64,000 nucleotides of DNA from Rhynchonema sp. JSB1_4 (Eukaryota; Nematoda; Chromadorea; Monhysterida; Xyalidae), in the NCBI GenBank assembly GCA_030248065.1, contig JASAMV010001731.1:1-64000 (forward strand), given 5' to 3'. This document shows, piece by piece, positions 9,279 to 21,174 of the stretch. The translations under genes and the position numbers were made by a program. Position 1 is the stretch's first letter; every line of letters begins with the position of its first letter. The notes beneath the pieces were generated by a model. It was not told the origin of the DNA and searched no databases. It saw nothing but the letters and a program-made list of their open reading frames with translations.

Positions 9279-11620
9279 TGGTCAAATTTTCTACCTCAAA
9301 AAGTGACTTTTTCCTGAATTTGGGTCTCCCCCCTCGGGGGGGACACTATCTCCCCCTCCGAAAAAACGGAGGGTCCGCTCAATCGACCCAAGATACCCTA
9401 AGGGGGGAGGTATCGGAGTTACTCGAGATACCCCCAGAGGCATAGTAGTGGCAGGGGGGTTGGGGGGGTTACCCCCCTCTCGGTACTTACCTACCACAAA
9501 ACCCGAAGGGGGGTTGGGGGGAGTTGAGTACTTACCTCTCACAACTCCAAATCATACCTCTCACAAGCAATTTTATACCTTTTAAGGCAAAAATCGGTGT
9601 TTTTCGACCTTATTTTCCCACACCCATAATACCTATTTTTAGGCAATTTTCGGCGAAAATTTGGAAAAAGTACTATTTTTACCTCATTTTTTGGCCAAAA
9701 TTGTATCACTAAAACGGTGTTTTTTTCACGTTTTTAGGTGACCAAAATCATACCTCTCACGCTTCCGGTCCCAACCCCGCATCATATACTTGCGTATTTT
9801 TCCGCAAAATATATTTTTGAAAAAAAAACCGTTTTTTCCGGAAAAAACCGTTTTTTTTCAAATATTTTTCCAGTACTTAAGGATACCCATGGTCCAAAAA
9901 CGCCTATTTTGGAGAAAATTTTGTCGGGAAATGGCCTGAAACAGGCTAAAAATGCACTTGGAGATTAAAAAGTGCTCATTTTGAACTGTTTAGGACCGAT
10001 TTACATTGGTTTTAACAACATCCTTTCGCAACCTTTGAAAATATTTCGGAAATTTTTGGAAAAAACCGTTTTTTTCCAAAAGTTGCCACTTGGAAAAATT
10101 TCCGGAAAAATAAAAACGTATTTTCCGGGCCTCGGAAAAAAACGGTTTTTTTCGGAAAAAACGGTTTTTTTTCGGCCCAGACATGCACGAGCAGCTGCAG
10201 CAGGTACAGCCCGGCAGTAGCTGAACGGGGCCTGCTGCAGCTGAAGAGTGTTCAGCTACAGCACAGCTGCAGCAAAACTTTTTGATACAACCGGGAAGGT
10301 CAAAATTTTGGAAAATGATCATTGCAGTATTTCGTCGATTTCCGGTGTTTTTTTACGAAAAAAATTCGCGCTGTCGCGCGATGTCCGTATTTATGAGTAT
10401 GATTCCTCATTAATTGTGTAACACAATGAAAAGAAAGTGTGAGGTGGGCAAGTTCCTGTGTGATGCGGCATGTTTTACTTGCGCGTAGTTGTAGTGTGAA
10501 GGTACAGTAGGTAGGTTGCCGCCCCTCACCTGGTACAGTAGGTATGTAGGTAGGCTGCCGTCCCAGCCTGGTACCGTAGGTATGTCGCCTCCTCCCGGCT
10601 GGTACCGTAGGGTGCGATTTCTTGGCTCAAATTTTTATAAAATCGGTATTTTTCACTCAGGCAAAAAATCGCGCGCTACGCACAAAATTAGCTTTTTAGA
10701 GTACATTTTCAATATTTAGACATAAAAAATTTGTTCCCAGATGACCCCCTAGTGGTACGACCCCGCCCCCCTAACTCGACCGGTACGGTAGGTAGGTAGG
10801 TTGCAGGCTTTTTCGGTGGTACAGTAGGTTGATGCAGGTCTGGGTAGCCACACCACTGGAGGTAACAATGGTCCCTAAATCTTAGGATTTCTTTCCAACA
10901 CACGTCGAAAGCGAAAAAATCACGTGCTTTTCGCGTTTGAGGTTACAACAATTTTCCTTGAAAGTTATGTCGCGCGTGCAAATTGTTAAAATTTTGCGCG
11001 CATGATCATACTTTGCATGAATTCTATTTAAAATCGCTAGATTCCACACCAAGCGCTCAGGTACAGTATAGCCCCCTCTCTGGTACGGTATCCCCCAATT
11101 TTTTCCAAATTTCACCCCAAAAATACCCTTTTTGGTCCAAATGGCTAAAAATCGGCCAAAATCAACAAAGTGCAAAAATTTGCGTGTTCTCGCGATTCAT
11201 GGACATTTTAAGCCATAAAAGTTGAGTTCCCACGAGACTAGTGTGATACAGTACCTCCCTCTAAACTTTCTTCGTCCGCCCACCCCCCAAAACCGGATCA
11301 CCCAAATCCTGGGTACAGTACCCCGGTACAGAAGCAGGTTGAGTGATTGTTTTACGCACCTGCCATGTCGTTTGCAGTGTGGTTTCATGGTCATGTCATT
11401 GAATGGCACTTCTAATGACTATTGATAGTCATTACGATTAAGTGCAGCATAATATTGACATAACCGGAACCTCTATTTCTTGCTCTTTGATACAACCGGG
11501 AACAAGAAATTTTTGCCAAAATGATACAACCGGCAGCAGCTGAAAAATTGCTCCCGTGCACGTCTGTTCCGGCCCGCAAGTATACCGCATCATACTTACC
11601 TCCCACACATGGGCCTGCCT
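9279..11620. other. Transposon remnants, no gene
   Basis: 9279-9540 holds fragments with GGTACC/GTACTTACC motifs. 9541-10180 is AT-rich with TTTCCGGAAAAA-type sequence shared with 1-110. 10185-10290 is a CAGCTGCAG-rich imperfect hairpin. 10491-10859 carries GGTACAGTAGGTAGG motifs and ends with the GGTAGCCACACCACTG terminus of a hAT-like element. 11050-11330 has more GGTACAGTA motifs. No splice-consistent coding exon found. Confidence 0.4.
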
Positions 11621-11633
11621 TAAAGGGGCGGAC

Positions 11634-12102
11634 CAGTGTTGGAGGTGGGGGGGGTTCGGGGGGGGTAGCCCCCCCCCCCCAGTACAGTAGGTATCCCCCC
11701 CTCGCCTGGTACAGTAGGTATCCCCCCCCCGATGTTTGGCATGGTACAGTAGGTATCCCCCCCCCCCGATTTTCACCCCGGTACAGTAGGTATCCCCCCC
11801 GATTTTGCCCAAAAAGTGCCAATTTTTGACCAAAATGGCCAAAATTAGTGTAAAATCAGTGGTTTTTGCCTCAAATTACCCAAAATTCGCGCGCTACGCG
11901 CGCAAATACCACGTTTTCACACGATTCCGCACATAATAAACACATTAAAAATTTTCACCCCAAAACCTAACCCCCCCCCCCCCAAACCCCCCCCCTAGGT
12001 ACATAACCCCCCCCAGGCCATCGGCTCTGGTACAGTAGGTATCCCCCCCTCTCTGAGCGCGGTACAGTAGGTATCCCCCCCTCCAGAGTACCTCCAACAC
12101 TG
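11634..12102. mobile_element. hAT-like MITE, 469 bp, target duplication GGGCGGAC
   Basis: Ends CAGTGTTGGAGGT and ACCTCCAACACTG, with exact 8-bp duplications GGGCGGAC on both sides (11626-11633 and 12103-12110). Subterminal repeats are GGTACAGTAGGTATCCCCCC. The centre has the CG-rich palindrome TCGCGCGCTACGCGCG. It landed 10 bp inside the TTAA-target element. A fragment of a second copy starts at about 35214. Confidence 0.9.
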
Positions 12103-12409
12103 GGGCGGACTCATTGCTAAAAGTGCTCTTTTTATGATTTCAGCTTGTAGCTGGGATATGTGCGATCAGAATGACATCAAGATTAAATTAATCGGATGAA
12201 AATCGACCGAGATTGAAGCGATTGAATCGGTCCAACCAGGAACAAAAAATAATTTTGGACCAGCTGCATTTTTATTGCAAATTAGGGGAACCTCGTACTC
12301 TGGCCATGAAACATTCAGAAAAATAGTCGTTTTTATATAAAACAAAGGAAACATTCTTGGCGCATTTGATCACTGCGCGACGTGGCTGTCAACTGGCTGA
12401 CCTCAAGTA

Positions 12410-12765
12410 TAGTCCAGCCACGTGCTCATGAGACGACTCTTTTTAAAGCTTGCTCGGCCAGATTCAAAAATGCGCCGGTTACACGGGTTTTCACAAACAA
12501 AAGAAAGAGATTGGGCCGAGAGACATGATGACAAGTTCCAGCTGGCTGACCTCAATTTGTTGCGTGCTTACGCGAACAGCAACGTCGTTCAACACACAAA
12601 TGTTTTGGGAGTCAAAATGGAATTTACGCACAGAGGTGGAGAGCGTGTTTTTAAAAAATACATGCGTTTCTCTTTCTTTGATTTCCGAAATACGTGGAAC
12701 CGGCATATTGGATCCGCTCAAGTCAACTTCAAAATAAGTCGTCTCATGAGTTCGTGGTTGGACTA
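12410..12765. mobile_element. TA-target MITE with TAGTCCARCCACG ends, copy 1
   Basis: 356 bp, flanked by TA (12408-12409 and 12766-12767). The inverted ends TAGTCCAGCCACG and CGTGGTTGGACTA continue into CTCATGAGACGAC. Other copies are at 27611-27968 and 55980-56348 (reversed). The 145-codon open frame across it has no family and is broken differently in the other copies, so it is not treated as a gene. Confidence 0.85.
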
Positions 12766-13028
12766 TACACCAAGAAATGTGTCTTTGTTTTCATATAGAA
12801 AGGACGGTTTTTCTGAATGTTTCATGGCCAGAGTACGAGGTTCCCATGATTTGCAATAAAAATGCAGCTGGTCCAAAATTATTTTTGTTCCTAGTCGACC
12901 CGATTCAATCGCTTCGATCTCGGCCGATTCCGAACCGATCGGCTTAATCTTGGTGGCTTTGTGATGGCGCGGGTCTCAGCTACACGCTGAAACCATAAAC
13001 AGGGACTTTTAGCAATGAGTCGCCCCCT

Positions 13029-13966
13029 TTAAGGCGACCAAGTTCTTCCACCACGCGACTCGTTGACCATTGCTCAATCCCAGACTTGAGCCTAAACCTT
13101 ACGTCGGGAGGTACACTAACCGTCTCCGAAAAAATGGGTAGGTACACTGACACTAACCGCCTCGCCGGACCAGGAACTACACTGGGATATGGTTGCGGAT
13201 GGAAGAGAAAGTACCGGTTTTTTCGTGAAAAAAACCGGGCAAAATGTTGTCCAATTTTTGACAAAAAATGATGTTTTTGGACATTCATCAATGCCGAAGT
13301 GCCATCTGGATTCTAGTGTTCTGGCGAGTTGCGTATGAAAAAACCGTTTGTTTTCGTGAAAAAGAACGTTTTTTCTGTTTTTTTTCGACGGTTTCTAAAG
13401 GTAAAAAAACGAAAAAACCGCAGCTGCTTGGAAACTTTTGAGGCTCGAACCAATGTAGCTAAGATTTTGAGCAGTTTCTATGTCTTCAAAAGCACATTGT
13501 ATCTTTGCACTGTGCTTCACAGCATTTTTTGGGTAAAACTACGCTGTTCCTATTATTTCTGTAGAGTTAGAGGTCAGGGGGATACCCGACATCCTGGAAG
13601 CACCCAACTCCTACACTTTTTTTGCACCCGACACCCGACATCTCTCTAACCCTATTTCTGGTTGGGATTTTTTTGGGGAGCGGACGACAGCCGACACACG
13701 TCGGTTTTGTTGAGAGAAGAATTTTTGAGAGAGAATTTTCTTCGAACCAAATGTTTCTGAAGGCGCAGCATGTACATTTTTGTGTTGATTTTGTTTAAAA
13801 AAACTTGAACTCAGTAAATTGAGCCCAAAATTGCATTAAACTCAGCGAATGAGCAAAATGTCTGTTTTTGGTTCAAAAACGAGATCTCGGGTGTTTTTAG
13901 AATTGTCGGGTGTCGGCTTTTTTCTCAGATGTCGGTGTGGGGTGTTTCCAGATGTCGGGTGTCGGG
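13029..13966. other. Repeat fragments, no gene
   Basis: 13090-13186 is the right end of a CAGTGTAGTTCCTGG hAT-like element with GGTACACTAACCG motifs. The remainder contains GAAAAAACCG-type AT-rich sequence and degenerate copies of CGACACCCGACATC around 13590-13700 and 13900-13966. No splice-consistent exon. Confidence 0.35.
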
Positions 13967-14248
13967 CAGTGTTGTTCGTGGTCCGGCGGGGAAATTAGTG
14001 TGCCTCCCTGGGGGAAGGGGGAAGACCCAAATGTCCCTTTTTGGAAAAAAAGTTCTTCATAAAAAGGTATTTCGGCGACTTTTGACAACATTGACCTGAA
14101 AGTCACACGTTTTAGTCTTGAAAATGCCCATTTTAGGCCTAAAAATGCCTATTTTAGGCAAAAATTGGGGAGTTAGTGCACTAGTCTTCCTTGATCGGGG
14201 AAATTAGTGTACCTTTAGGGGGACCCCCTCCCCCCAGGAACTACACTG
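13967..14248. mobile_element. hAT-like MITE, 282 bp, target duplication GTGTCGGG
   Basis: Begins CAGTGTTGTTCGTGG and ends CCAGGAACTACACTG, with 8-bp duplications GTGTCGGG on both sides. The core ATTTTAGGCCTAAAAATGCC and motif GGGAAATTAGTGTACC relate it to the 4604 element, shortened. It sits in a CGACACC-rich repeat. Confidence 0.85.
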
Positions 14249-14914
14249 GTGTCGGGTACCCGCCGACCCCCTAACCAGCGTAGTTCCTTGTCCGGCGAGA
14301 CGGTTAGTGTACCTACTCATTTGTTCAGAGCGGCGGTCTGCGTACCTCCCTGGGGGGAAGTTGGGAGAAAGACCCAAAGTCATTTTTGAGGTTGAAAATT
14401 TCACCTATTCTTGCCCCTTTTTGGAAAAAATTCTCCATAGACAGGGTATTTTGCGACTTTTTGACAACGTTGACCTAAAATCACCCATTTTGGGCCTAAA
14501 GATGCCCATTTGTAGCCTAAAAATGGGGGTAGTGTACCAGGTCGGGGCGGGTAGTGTACCATTGGGGGGTCTCCCCCAGCTACAGCGTTGCCTTATAGGA
14601 GACTCCCTCCCCGCCCCAAGAACTACAGCTTAAGCCCAGCCCAAGCCTAATTCTGAGATAAAGGAAAATCGATTTTCCACGTAAGGGTTTTCCAATAAGC
14701 AACGACGCCCCCTTAACCCTGCCTTTCCCATCCCCATAAATTAATTACCATTATTGCTTTTCCCAGGAATTGCGTGTTTTTAGGTTCTCCAATTGCGTCC
14801 GATTCGGACCACTGGTGGTTGAATTGATTACCACTCCCCACTGTACCTACCTGCCTGCTGCCTACAAATCAGCCCAAGCTGCTGCTGCTGCTGCTCTGTT
14901 CTGCGACGCACAAA
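14249..14914. other. hAT-like remnants, then the NAA10 upstream region
   Basis: 14276-14600 contains two overlapping hAT-like ends (CAGCGTAGTTCCTTGTCCGG on the left; CCCCAGCTACAGCGTTG on the right) with GTGTACC motifs. From about 14640 the sequence becomes ordinary and leads into NAA10. It includes a short CTG/GCT run just upstream of the start codon and no clear TATA box. Confidence 0.4.
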
Positions 14915-16690
14915 ATGAATATCAGATGTGCCAAGGTTTGTTGGTTAGGTTTTTTGTGTTGAGGGCTTCGGGCATGTGGGGTCGAGGCGAGAGTCGACGG
15001 CAAATTCTTAGTAACGATCTCAGAACTGAAGTGGCAAAATCTGTCGAAAGGCTGCAAATGCATAATTCTGCCGCAAAGCGCCAGTTTTCTGTCATTTTAA
15101 ACCAGTGAGTAGTGAGTAGTGAAAATTGAATGAAAACCTTTCGAAAGATTTTCATTTTCAGCCCGAAGATCTGATGAATACGCAGCACTGCAATCTGCTG
15201 TGTTTGCCCGAAAACTATCAGATGAAATACTACTTCTATCACGGGCTATCGTGGCCGCAGCTGTCATATGTGGCTGAGGATGACAAAGGACGTATTGTAG
15301 GATATGTGCTGGCAAAAATGTGAGTCTTCATGTCAAAAAAGTCGATATTTACTCAGGCCTGCTCCTGCCGGCAGCAAGGCCGGGCTTCGCCGGTGACGGT
15401 GCTTGGAGTGATTCGGTAACTTTTCGGAATAAGAATTCGACATGCGTGGAAGGTGTTTCCAGTTCAACCGTCGACAACGGGCATTGATTAAGAACAGCGT
15501 CTGTAGTGGAATCGGGGCCCCGGCCAAAGTTCAGCCCTGCTGTTCCCATCAAACTTCATGCCAGAAAACTTTGACAAGAAAAACAGCCAGACTGACTGCA
15601 TACAATAATACTAGGAAGGCGGTATGGTATTACCAGCACGAAATAATTTGAAATGCACTTTGAGTCAAGAATCAAGCGTTATTCAATCGCTGCTAATATT
15701 GAGTGCTTCGTCCGAAAATCAATCTGAACCAAAGTTAAAGAAACGAAAGGCCTCTGCTTCAATTTCTCAGGGAAGAAGACCCAGACGAGGAGCCTCACGG
15801 TCACATCACATCGTTGGCCGTGAAACGATCGTATCGACGATTGGGTCTGGCGCAGAAACTGATGGACCAAACAGCCCGGGCGATGGTCGAGACATTCAAT
15901 GGACGATATGTCAGTCTGCACGTTCGTGTCAGCAATCGCGCTGCGCTCAATCTCTATGAACACACGCTCAAATTCACGTTCGTGCAGATTGTTTGCATTT
16001 TTTTGCTATGTCTGTCCGGTTGACTGTTGGATTTGCATCTCACAGTTTGTCACCAGAAGAGTATCAGCCGGGTGGGCTTCAATACCGGGTTTGGTCGCGA
16101 CCCCAATATGGAAAAATAAATATTTTTAAAATATCTATTGGCATTTATTAGAGATCTGGTGATAGCTTTTGCGCTGGTTGACCTTATGCCCATTTCTCAA
16201 AAGTGACGTAATTATGGACGTGTTCCCGGCGTAGCAATCTACGTATCTTACCGACTTCTGGTTTGGAGTTTTGCTGTCATGGCCAAACGGCCCATCTACA
16301 TCGATCGCCCAAAGGCGTCTAATATGATGATGCCATTCAGCTCGACACAACCCTCCATGGTTGCATTGCAGCGTCAACGAGATCGAGCCGAAATACTACG
16401 CGGACGGCGAGGACGCATATGCGATGAAACGTAACTTGCAGGAATTCGCTCGACAACATGACGTACATCCGGCTGATCCCAGCACGTTCTTTGCCACAAA
16501 AGATGGTGAGAAGGACAAGAATAATAAATCATTTGAAAGACCGTGAAGGTGTTGTATTGTACTTGATTCAGTTTGAGTTTTGTTTTGGCACTCCGTGTTA
16601 CATTGCTGCTCTGGATACTGACTTCTGTTTTGTTTGTTACTGGAATAATGTTACATAATCTGGTCAGAAGAAAGCTCGCGCGAATCAAAG
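14915..16690 (+). CDS. NAA10: N-alpha-acetyltransferase 10 (NatA catalytic subunit)
   Basis: Catalytic subunit of NatA, which acetylates nascent N-termini at the ribosome with NAA15 as partner. Exons: 14915-14935, 15162-15319, 15771-15977, 16372-16505 and probably 16668-16690; all GT-AG, all in frame, 181 residues so far. It starts MNIRCAKPEDLMN, as NAA10 proteins do. LPEN at residues 22-25 supplies the conserved Glu24, and RRLGLA at 82-87 is the acetyl-CoA-binding R/Q-x-x-G-x-A motif. After the GNAT fold comes the conserved [16 protein letters not shown], a NAA10 signature following the domain. Human NAA10 is 235 residues; the variable acidic C-terminal tail and stop codon were not located, so the 3' end is open. 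The last exon is short and the least certain. Exons 1-4 are firm. Confidence 0.95.
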
Positions 16691-17640
16691 GTGGTTTTCA
16701 AACTTCGCAAATCCCGTCAAAGTTATGCAACCTATCCTCAGGTCCCAAAATTACTATTCTCCCCAAATCTTACTGTAGCAACTTTCAGTGCTGGCAAGCA
16801 TAACTCGCTGCTCTCTTCAACCCATATACGTCAATCGAATAATACCTGCTGCGAATGTGTACACACTGCACAATGTTTGCACGACATAAAGTCAAGTGAG
16901 CTGGTCCTTATCAGTGGAAGAAGCTCAAATATTGTCTGGAGAGGACAGCACCATGCACCGTCGTATTGTCTCTATTTACTACTAGGCGTTTATGTGTTGC
17001 ACATCAAACTTTGCTTTGCGCTTGCTTGTTGACTGAACGAGGTTATAGTCTGTCCGTTTATCTGATGTTACACAACGACCAAGAAAACGTGCCAAATTAT
17101 TGAATGTTAAGGGCTCCATGCGCGTTGGAACACTCTCGATCGGAAAAGCGGGTTCGCGCTGCAAACCATGTTACAAGCTTCTACGGATCTCTAGTTCTGC
17201 ACCATGGACTATGACGCCTTAATGTTTTGTCTACGAGTATCTTCCAAGCTTGTGTGCACAAGTTGCTGCTCATGTTTGCAGTTGATGTATGTTGTTTCAC
17301 AATATGTACCCACCCCTGGGTTGGTCACGAACGTCACACGACCGTAACTTTGCTGTTTCATTGCTGGCTCTTTCGCGTCCTATGAACGCACAACATGGTG
17401 GGTATGCCGTGGTGCTGCTTGCTGTTCCATCTAAACTAACATAATAAGCAGCTCGCGGATTTTTGTTTTTGAAAAAATATGTCGACACAATTTTTACGTT
17501 CCTGTTTTTAGCAAAACATCACTAGTTTTTAGCAAACATAACAGCACAATAAAGTGAAGTCGATTCTTTCATATGAACATTATGCAAAATTGGCACACGG
17601 AAATCACACGGTGACGAAACTGAAAACTTCATGCAATAAC
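16691..17640. other. Region between NAA10 and the small membrane-protein gene; no clear exon
   Basis: The last NAA10 exon or exons and its 3' UTR should lie in the first part. Several AG acceptors are followed by open frames (for example after 16740 and 17280), but none resembles an NAA10 tail. No repeat structure was recognised. Confidence 0.3.
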
Positions 17641-18265
17641 TCATGATGCAAATCCAGCGATACCACATCGACCGAAGTAACAAAGTCCGACCACTGCGAG
17701 AATTATGAGAACCACCACCGCTGCGCCTCCGCCGATCACCCAGTAAAGCAGGAGTCTTTGACGCTGCAAAGAATATATTGAAAAAGTCGCGATTTGGATA
17801 AAAACAGCCAAAAATTTTGTAAGTGGCTGAAAACTGTGGTGAATATGCCACTCTGGAAAATGATGCTGCGATTTTTGTAATTGAGCTGTAGGTAACAACC
17901 GTGCAAGTAACAGAACAAGTTCTACGTTTGCTTTGACACCCAAACTATGAAATTAAATGTTAAATTAAAAGTAGAAAGTTCTACAATTTTCATAAAATAC
18001 ATATGGAACCGTGATATACACTGCTTTGTTTCACACGTCTGCTCTAACACCAAACGTTCGCAAACGCGTCTCCTTTTCGCATAGCAAAACAGTGTACACC
18101 AACGTCTCGTTCCGTATGTTCGCAATCATGTGGTGCACGAGGTGCTCATCGGTGCAACTATCAACCAACCCTTCTCACACTTTCCGGCCTGATCGGGGCC
18201 ATTGGTCGCGAGCTCGTGCTCTCCATATCCACTTCGCCATAGATTTCCTCATCAATTACGGCCAT
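17641..18265 (-). CDS. Small single-pass membrane protein (69 residues), unknown
   Basis: Not recognised. Two exons on the minus strand: 18265-18179 and 17763-17641. The join uses a strong GTGAGA donor and a TTCTTTGCAG acceptor at phase 0; a second donor 9 bases further on would add three residues. The start is the first ATG after an in-frame TGA. Residues 1-29 are acidic then Pro/Ser/Arg-rich (MAVIDEEIYGEVDM...). Residues 30-32 are RQR. A hydrophobic span LLLYWVIGGGAAVVVLIILA and on to about residue 60 would cross the membrane once, followed by a short Cys/Gly tail. With no signal peptide and basic residues before the span, an N-in/C-out topology is suggested. It is convergent with NAA10. 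Existence rests on splice logic and composition; function unknown. Confidence 0.6.
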
Positions 18266-18429
18266 TATTATTATTGATAAATGGATTATCGGCAGATCAT
18301 TTGTTGATTGATTAATTCAGCGCACGCCTGCAGTTTATAGGCGCATTATCCGATGTTCACTGCCTTGTAGCCCATGGGTTTGTGCAGAAAATATAAGAAG
18401 TACTAAACATGTTCTGCGTGCGGACTTTC

Positions 18430-18432
<3 letters not shown>

Positions 18433-18462
<30 letters not shown>
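18433..18462. repeat. (GT)15 microsatellite
   Basis: Fifteen uninterrupted GT dinucleotides. Confidence 0.95.
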
Positions 18463-18463
<1 letters not shown>

Positions 18464-21096
18464 AAGCGAAAAATCAACAAAACCAATAGTGTATGTGCCT
18501 AAATCCGTAATACAACAAAAAGCGCAATAACAGCGCTCGCTTATAGCTGCTAAATCCTGCTCAAAGCCAATGTTTGACCATGTTTACAAAGTGTGTGCAC
18601 ACAAAACGCCCCATAAAATGGCTGACGCATCTCACGGCGGTGTACGGTAACGCATGTACACTACAATGCTTCAGTAAACTAACACACACATCTTCGTGCT
18701 TTTTCTCAATTCTTTTGATCACACCCCAGTACAGCAAAATGCTTGGGTGTTTTCAAGTGGCATGTTCACTTACACGTGAGTATGTGCTCTGGCAAATGCT
18801 GATACAGGACTGCTTGTGAAGGATTATCCCTAAATTTAGAACTTCGGCACCAGTAAAACGAATACCCACTGACAGTGAAAGCACACCAGCTCGAAAAACC
18901 AAAGATGAAGGTTAGGACCTAAAAAACTCGCGCGCCATTTTTCCACCGATCCGGATCAGTGCCATGGTAATTAGATATACGAAACGATATTTCGATGTGG
19001 AATTCTGGATCTTTTTTCATATCTGGCGCCGTGGTCGCGTGTCTCGGGCTAGTATGGTGCCTGAGTTACTGTACTTTTTGTTTCGATGGGCTCATTTTTT
19101 CTAAAGTCACGCTCTTGTTTTGTATGCAAATGTGTACGGATATCCAATGTTCTCCGAATCAGTTACATTGTGGTTGAAGGAGTAATTGGCCTAACGAAAA
19201 ATGGGACATGAATCAGCACTTACGTACCACTCCAACCTTTCTCCGCCACATGCAACCATTTGTATGTCTGTTCTAAAAACTGTATCCAGCCAAAATCAAC
19301 CCCACTACAACGGAGATCCGCTTGATAAAATTTTTTTCACCCAGTTTCATGGGAAAATGGTGTCAGTAACAGTCAGTTACATGGGCTCTGGTTGGGCTGC
19401 ACGTTTTTGCTTCCCAGCGAGAGAGAGTGAAAAGTGAGAGAAAATTTTATGAATAATATTCATTAAATGGCTCAATCTATTGTACAGTCAGTTAAACAGA
19501 CCAAATGTAGAGAAACACAATACGCTGTAGATCACTTTCACACATGTGTCCATTTTGCAGAGCGGCATTTTGGGATTAAAAGCACAAAGCCGACAAATAA
19601 CAGCGGAAAATAATGAAAACAAGCTGAGTGACAGAGACAAGCTTACACAGATTTTGATTCAGTCCACCGTGCCATGCCATGTGGAACTCGATGTCACCTC
19701 ACATCTCTGCCAGAATTTGAGGCTCGAAAACGTTTGTGTTTTTTTATATGAAATGACACGGAAGAAAGCAGTAACATTCCAGTGTTTCTAAGCGACGGAT
19801 GATTGTTCGGTCAAATAATGCACGGCTTCATGACTAGAAACCTTCCGCTGTTTTCTCACGAACCACATGCTTTTCAGACCATGTTCTGTCCGTATCACAG
19901 AGCACTTATGGTTAGAAACGCCAATAAAGGTATGAGCTCAAAATATAGCACGGACACCTGAACAGTAACTGCCTGACACGGAACAAAAAGCACTGTTCAT
20001 CTCAACATACAGTACATAATCAACAAATTACAAAATAAACTTCGCGCCAGAAAACTTATAAAAAGCTCGGAATCATGAGTCACTCTAGGAATCTTACGAA
20101 AGGAGTGAACTACGAATGAAAAAATATGCCAAGTTGAGTTGATACATTTGTAGCACGTTTATGCTTGCATTGAGTCTACATTGTACGTATCAGTTTCTGG
20201 CTTGCTGATTACGTTTCTGGTGCGTATGTATCTTTCCATGCGTGTGTTATCTAAATATTTTGTGCAACAGCCCATTTCATATAATGCACCCACTCCGCCG
20301 TGAAGTATCGAAAACCACACTATTCTATTCGGATTGTTGATACGCATCGCAAGTGATCTCCATCAAAACGTTTTCCGTGATGAAGCTCAATCGCGTCGCG
20401 TGGATGACATTTCATGTTCAAGTGATGCATTGTAACATCTTGGGTACCTAAGTTCCAATCGCCTGAACCGATGCAGTACCCAGCACTTTGCTAATGTGAT
20501 CGACAAGGTTTTTGCTTTATCCCGACGGAATGTCAGCAATACATGTAGCTGTACACCGGAAGGATACGTCAAAACATCAAGCATCCGAGAATTGAGTTTT
20601 TTGTTTTTCGGTCGGAAAAACCCAACGCATTTCTTGTATCTGTATGCTATGCACCAACAGGCAAATTAGCCAGGTTACAAAGCAAGACACAGACCACTTA
20701 TGGCGGGGTGTCCTTTTGTGACGAGTTCGTCTGATTGCTCATAATTACTGCATAGTTGTCTAATTGCAATGTACGCTATCGGCAGCTTTTGAAACAAAGC
20801 TCGTTTACCGCCAACAAAACTGTCACGTACCGTACCCCTCAAAGCACGACACATCCGCATGGGTTTGGGTGCACTTGGTCGCTTTTGGTTGTACTGGTGA
20901 AACTTTGGAATAATGATGCAGGAGTGGTGCTTGGTTTGGGGTAGTTATAGTGTGTCTCGGTAGATGCTCATAGGTTACGGTAACTGTTGGAGGCGGCAAT
21001 ATCTTGTCGCAGAACGCAGTGGTTTTTCTTTCAAACTAAGGATTGCAAAGGTGTTGAACTTTCACATTTTGGCAGTACGGTGGTAAGCCCTGGCTC

Positions 21097-21174
21097 CTCA
21101 GCATTTTAAAGCGAAGAGAAGAATATCATGAACACCTCAGCATTTTAAAGCGAAGAGAAGAATATCATGAACAC
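21097..21174. repeat. 39-bp perfect tandem duplication
   Basis: The unit beginning CTCAGCATTTTAAAGCGAAG occurs twice head to tail (21097-21135 and 21136-21174) with no mismatch, so the duplication is recent. Confidence 0.9.

Larger units (their letters stand above)
11624..13028. mobile_element. TTAA-target foldback element with two nested insertions
   Basis: TTAA flanks both ends (11620-11623 and 13029-13032). The termini AGGGGCGGACTCATTGC and its near-complement ending at 13028 start inverted arms of several hundred bases, alignable through GGAACAAAAATAATTTTGG and CAGCTGCATTTTTATTGC. The left arm is cut by a hAT-like element (11634-12102) and the centre by a TA-type MITE (12410-12765). TTAA targets suggest a piggyBac-type driver. 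The 605-bp element at 51744-52348 shares the GGACCAGCTGC block. Confidence 0.75.

Noticed and set aside
12422..12859. 145-codon open frame
   Set aside because: It spans a TA-target MITE and its host. Other copies of the MITE at 27611 and 55980 do not preserve the same protein, and no family is recognisable.
16740..17032. Candidate last exon of NAA10
   Set aside because: It follows an acceptor-like AG, but its hydrophobic, Cys-rich translation does not resemble the acidic NAA10 tail.
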